Source: Oscillospiraceae bacterium
GTDB taxonomy: Bacteria > Bacillota > Clostridia > Clostridiales > Clostridiaceae
Direction of reading: 5' to 3'
Length of the DNA stretch: 7,350 nucleotides
Assembly: GCA_009785875.1 (NCBI GenBank)
Contig: WQUF01000083.1
Location: 1-7,350, forward strand
Shown piece after piece: positions 5,989 to 7,350 of this stretch (position 1 is its first letter; each line of letters begins with the position of its first letter). Made by a program: the position numbers and the translations under genes. The notes beneath the pieces were generated by a model, which ran no database searches, had not been told where the DNA came from, and saw only the letters and a program-made list of their open reading frames with translations.

Positions 5989-6134
5989 AAACTTTCCCTC
6001 CTATTTAATTTTAATTATTCTATATGTATATTTTAAATCCTCTAAAATTATTCATGATTTAAATATTTATATTAAATAATTAAAATACTGTGGTAAAAAA
6101 AAAATAAATTCATAAAATATATAAATAATAGTAT

Positions 6135-6139
6135 GAGGA
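6135..6139 (+). promoter_or_regulatory. Ribosome binding site deciding the kinase-like start
   Basis: GAGGA ends 5 nt before the ATG at 6145. It overlaps an earlier in-frame ATG at 6133 that has no purine-rich site upstream, so the downstream ATG is the better start. Confidence 0.7.
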
Positions 6140-6144
6140 TTTCT

Positions 6145-6732
6145 ATGGATTCTATTAAAGCCTATTGTGTTAATTTTGACGAACATTTAGAGAAGTTAAT
6201 GAAAAAAAGCGTTTTTATTGGAAAAGGTCATAATGGTATAGTTTTTCTATTACCGGATGGCAATATTATTAAAATATTTGAAAAAAACAAAATTTGGGAA
6301 GATGAGATCAATATACTAAAAAAAAGCCAAAAAAGTATTTTTTTTCCAAAAATAAAATCCTATGGTGAAAGATATATAATAAGAGAACTTATACCTGGAG
6401 AACCTCTAGATAAGTATATTAAAAAACATGGATTAAGCGAAACTTTATCTAATAAATTAATTGATTTGCTTCTAGAATTTAAAAAACTAAAATTCAAAAG
6501 GATAGATATTAGATGCAAAGATATATATGTTCAAAATGAACACTCGATAAAGATCATCGACCCTAAAAACCATTATCGAAAAACGGTAGATTATCCAAGG
6601 CACCTAATGAAAGGTCTTTATAACAGGAGATGTCTTTACACGTTTTTAAATCATTTAAACAAAAGGGATAAAGGCTTATATGATGAATGGAAGGAGAAAA
6701 TATTTAATTATCTTGAAAATAATATAAAGTAG
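6145..6732 (+). CDS. Small protein-kinase-like (RIO/Bud32-like) protein
   Basis: The 195-residue protein has a minimal kinase core. There is a glycine loop GKGHNG (26-31) before VFLL, then IIKIF with K43 as the ATP-binding lysine, and an EDEINIL helix with E54 as its partner. RELIPGEPLDKYI (~80-92) marks the hinge. RIDIRCKDIYV (~119-129) is the catalytic loop, with D121 in the HRD aspartate position, and IKIIDPKN (~136-143) supplies D139 in place of DFG. The position five after D121, usually Asn, is D126. Eukaryotic-type activation and substrate-binding segments are absent, as in Bud32/RIO and other short bacterial kinases. The C-terminal third is basic and helical. Substrate unknown; it could also be an aminoglycoside-phosphotransferase-like kinase. 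It is monocistronic, divergent from the GNAT gene, and ends in a strong hairpin. Confidence 0.75.
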   Translation: MDSIKAYCVNFDEHLEKLMKKSVFIGKGHNGIVFLLPDGNIIKIFEKNKIWEDEINILKKSQKSIFFPKIKSYGERYIIRELIPGEPLDKYIKKHGLSETLSNKLIDLLLEFKKLKFKRIDIRCKDIYVQNEHSIKIIDPKNHYRKTVDYPRHLMKGLYNRRCLYTFLNHLNKRDKGLYDEWKEKIFNYLENNIK

Positions 6733-6754
6733 CTCTATTTTTGAGCTACTTTAT
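6724..6754. terminator. Bidirectional rho-independent terminator
   Basis: A perfect 12-bp stem, ATAAAGTAGCTC (6724-6735) with GAGCTACTTTAT (6743-6754), encloses a 7-nt loop. On the plus strand the 3' side is followed by a U-rich tract (TTTATTTT). The kinase-like stop codon is inside the left arm, and the facing minus-strand gene stops two bases beyond the right arm. It therefore serves both converging genes. Confidence 0.85.
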
Positions 6755-6755
6755 T

Positions 6756-7106
6756 TTAAAGGAAACTCTGAATAAATTGTTTGATTTTCATCTTGTCTCT
6801 TTCATTAAACTGAGATAAAGCTTCATTGTATCTTCTTATGGAGTTATCGGTTCCTAAGAGATATAATGATGCACAAGCAATGTGAGAATTGCATAATCCT
6901 GAAAGAACGGGTTTATTTAAGTTTGCATCACAAGCTATTTTATATAATCTATCGATTAAATACTCATTACTGAATTTATATCTTCCTATTGTCAATATAG
7001 CATTTGCTTTAATTAGTTCAGGAGTATCATAATTTAAGAAACCAAGCAGCTCATTTGAATCTATAGAGACACTTTCTTTATCAAACTTAAGTACATTATT
7101 TTGCAT
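6756..7106 (-). CDS. Small helical hypothetical protein, possibly HEAT-like
   Basis: I do not recognise the family with certainty. The 116-residue product has no signal peptide or membrane segment. From about residue 28 it appears all-helical: TPELIKANAILTIGRY, EYLIDRLYKIACD, HIACASLYLLG and a final MKIKQFIQSFL, with short loops between helices. The spacing of the Ala/Leu-rich helices is reminiscent of HEAT/ARM-type repeats, which usually mediate protein contacts; this is a guess from pattern only. The ATG at 7106 is chosen because AGGAGATGA lies just before it (7111-7119); an upstream ATG at 7139 has no such site. It lies 75 nt downstream of the tRNA gene on the same strand, with no obvious terminator between, so some read-through from the tRNA promoter is possible. 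It ends at the shared hairpin with the kinase-like gene. Confidence 0.65.
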   Translation of the reverse strand: MQNNVLKFDKESVSIDSNELLGFLNYDTPELIKANAILTIGRYKFSNEYLIDRLYKIACDANLNKPVLSGLCNSHIACASLYLLGTDNSIRRYNEALSQFNERDKMKIKQFIQSFL

Positions 7107-7181
7107 ATAATCATCTCCTTTTTTCACATTAAAGTTCATCAGATAAAATACACAATTTTTTCTTAAGATATTTTAGTATGA

Positions 7182-7265
7182 TGCAGATGACAGGATTTGA
7201 ACCTGCACAAAATTGCTTTCACTAGCGCCTGAAGCTAGCGCGTCTGCCAATTCCGCCACATCTGC
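7182..7265 (-). tRNA. tRNA-Leu (anticodon CAG)
   Basis: The 84-nt cloverleaf folds completely. The acceptor stem GCAGATG/CATCTGC has discriminator A. The D arm is closed by GCG/CGC, and the anticodon stem CTAGC/GCTAG carries loop TTCAGGC with anticodon CAG at 7231-7229. A 15-nt class II variable region follows, then T arm GCAGG-TTCAAAT-CCTGT with one G-U pair. The long variable region, A discriminator and CAG anticodon identify leucine (CUG codons). CCA is not encoded and must be added after transcription. The variable stem looks short and weak (AAA/TTT). Confidence 0.95.
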
Positions 7266-7298
7266 ATGATTTAATGATTATTTTCTATACCATTGTTC

Positions 7299-7327
7299 AT
7301 TATACCAAACAAATTTGAATTTGAGAA
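7299..7327 (-). promoter_or_regulatory. Probable promoter of the tRNA-Leu gene
   Basis: On the minus strand, TTCTCA (7327-7322), a 17-bp spacer and a perfect TATAAT (7304-7299) lie 33 nt before the tRNA 5' end. A second, weaker candidate (TTGTTT, 17 bp, TATAGA at 7289-7284) overlaps it and is closer to the gene. Both -10 boxes are preceded by GG. I cannot tell which is used. Nothing else is recognisable in the last ~20 bases of the window. Confidence 0.5.
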
Positions 7328-7350
7328 GACCAATATTAAGTTTTTTTTAA

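Noticed and set aside
5989..6132. AT-rich divergent spacer examined for promoters, riboswitches or repeats.
   Set aside because: Only the GNAT ribosome site at 5996-6002 is convincing. Several TATA-like hexamers occur, as expected by chance in such AT-rich DNA, and none has a good -35 box at the right distance.
7107..7139. Longer N-terminus for the small helical protein, starting at 7139.
   Set aside because: The extra residues translate the ribosome binding site itself (AGGAGATGA) in front of the ATG at 7106, so the shorter form is preferred.

Overview
This is a strongly AT-rich chromosomal window. Good GGAGG-type ribosome binding sites, codon use and gene content (COG1313 radical SAM protein, short NagB, Maf, a tRNA without encoded CCA) point to a low-GC Firmicute, most likely of the Clostridia. 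I see no transposase, integrase, phage gene or CRISPR array.

Layout. Bases 1-284 hold the 3' end of an RCC1-repeat protein (+). A 20-bp perfect inverted repeat (280-324) separates it from a convergent two-gene unit on the minus strand (328-2289). The upstream gene of that unit encodes a secreted barnase-family ribonuclease. The downstream gene encodes one polypeptide: a complete barstar (barnase inhibitor) domain followed by a complete MalY/PatB-type PLP-dependent C-S lyase/aminotransferase domain. A divergent promoter drives a COG1313 radical SAM protein (2377-3285, +). A hairpin at 3288-3315 ends that gene and the facing minus-strand run 5988-3325. In transcription order that run is a GNAT acetyltransferase, a membrane-anchored SPOR-like protein, Maf and NagB. 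Divergent from it lies a small protein-kinase-like gene (6145-6732, +). A shared 12-bp hairpin then separates it from a small helical hypothetical protein (6756-7106, -) and a tRNA-Leu(CAG) (7182-7265, -).

The most notable item is the toxin/antitoxin-like pair. The RNase keeps the barnase catalytic triad. The inhibitor keeps the key barnase-contact residues but is fused in frame to a metabolic enzyme, with no internal start codon at the junction. Barnase Arg59 is Asn in the RNase, and barstar Glu76, its known partner, is Gln in the inhibitor. This looks like a co-evolved interface. The other genes look like ordinary housekeeping or accessory genes: nucleotide sanitation (Maf), amino-sugar catabolism (NagB), acetylation, and poorly characterised clostridial proteins.
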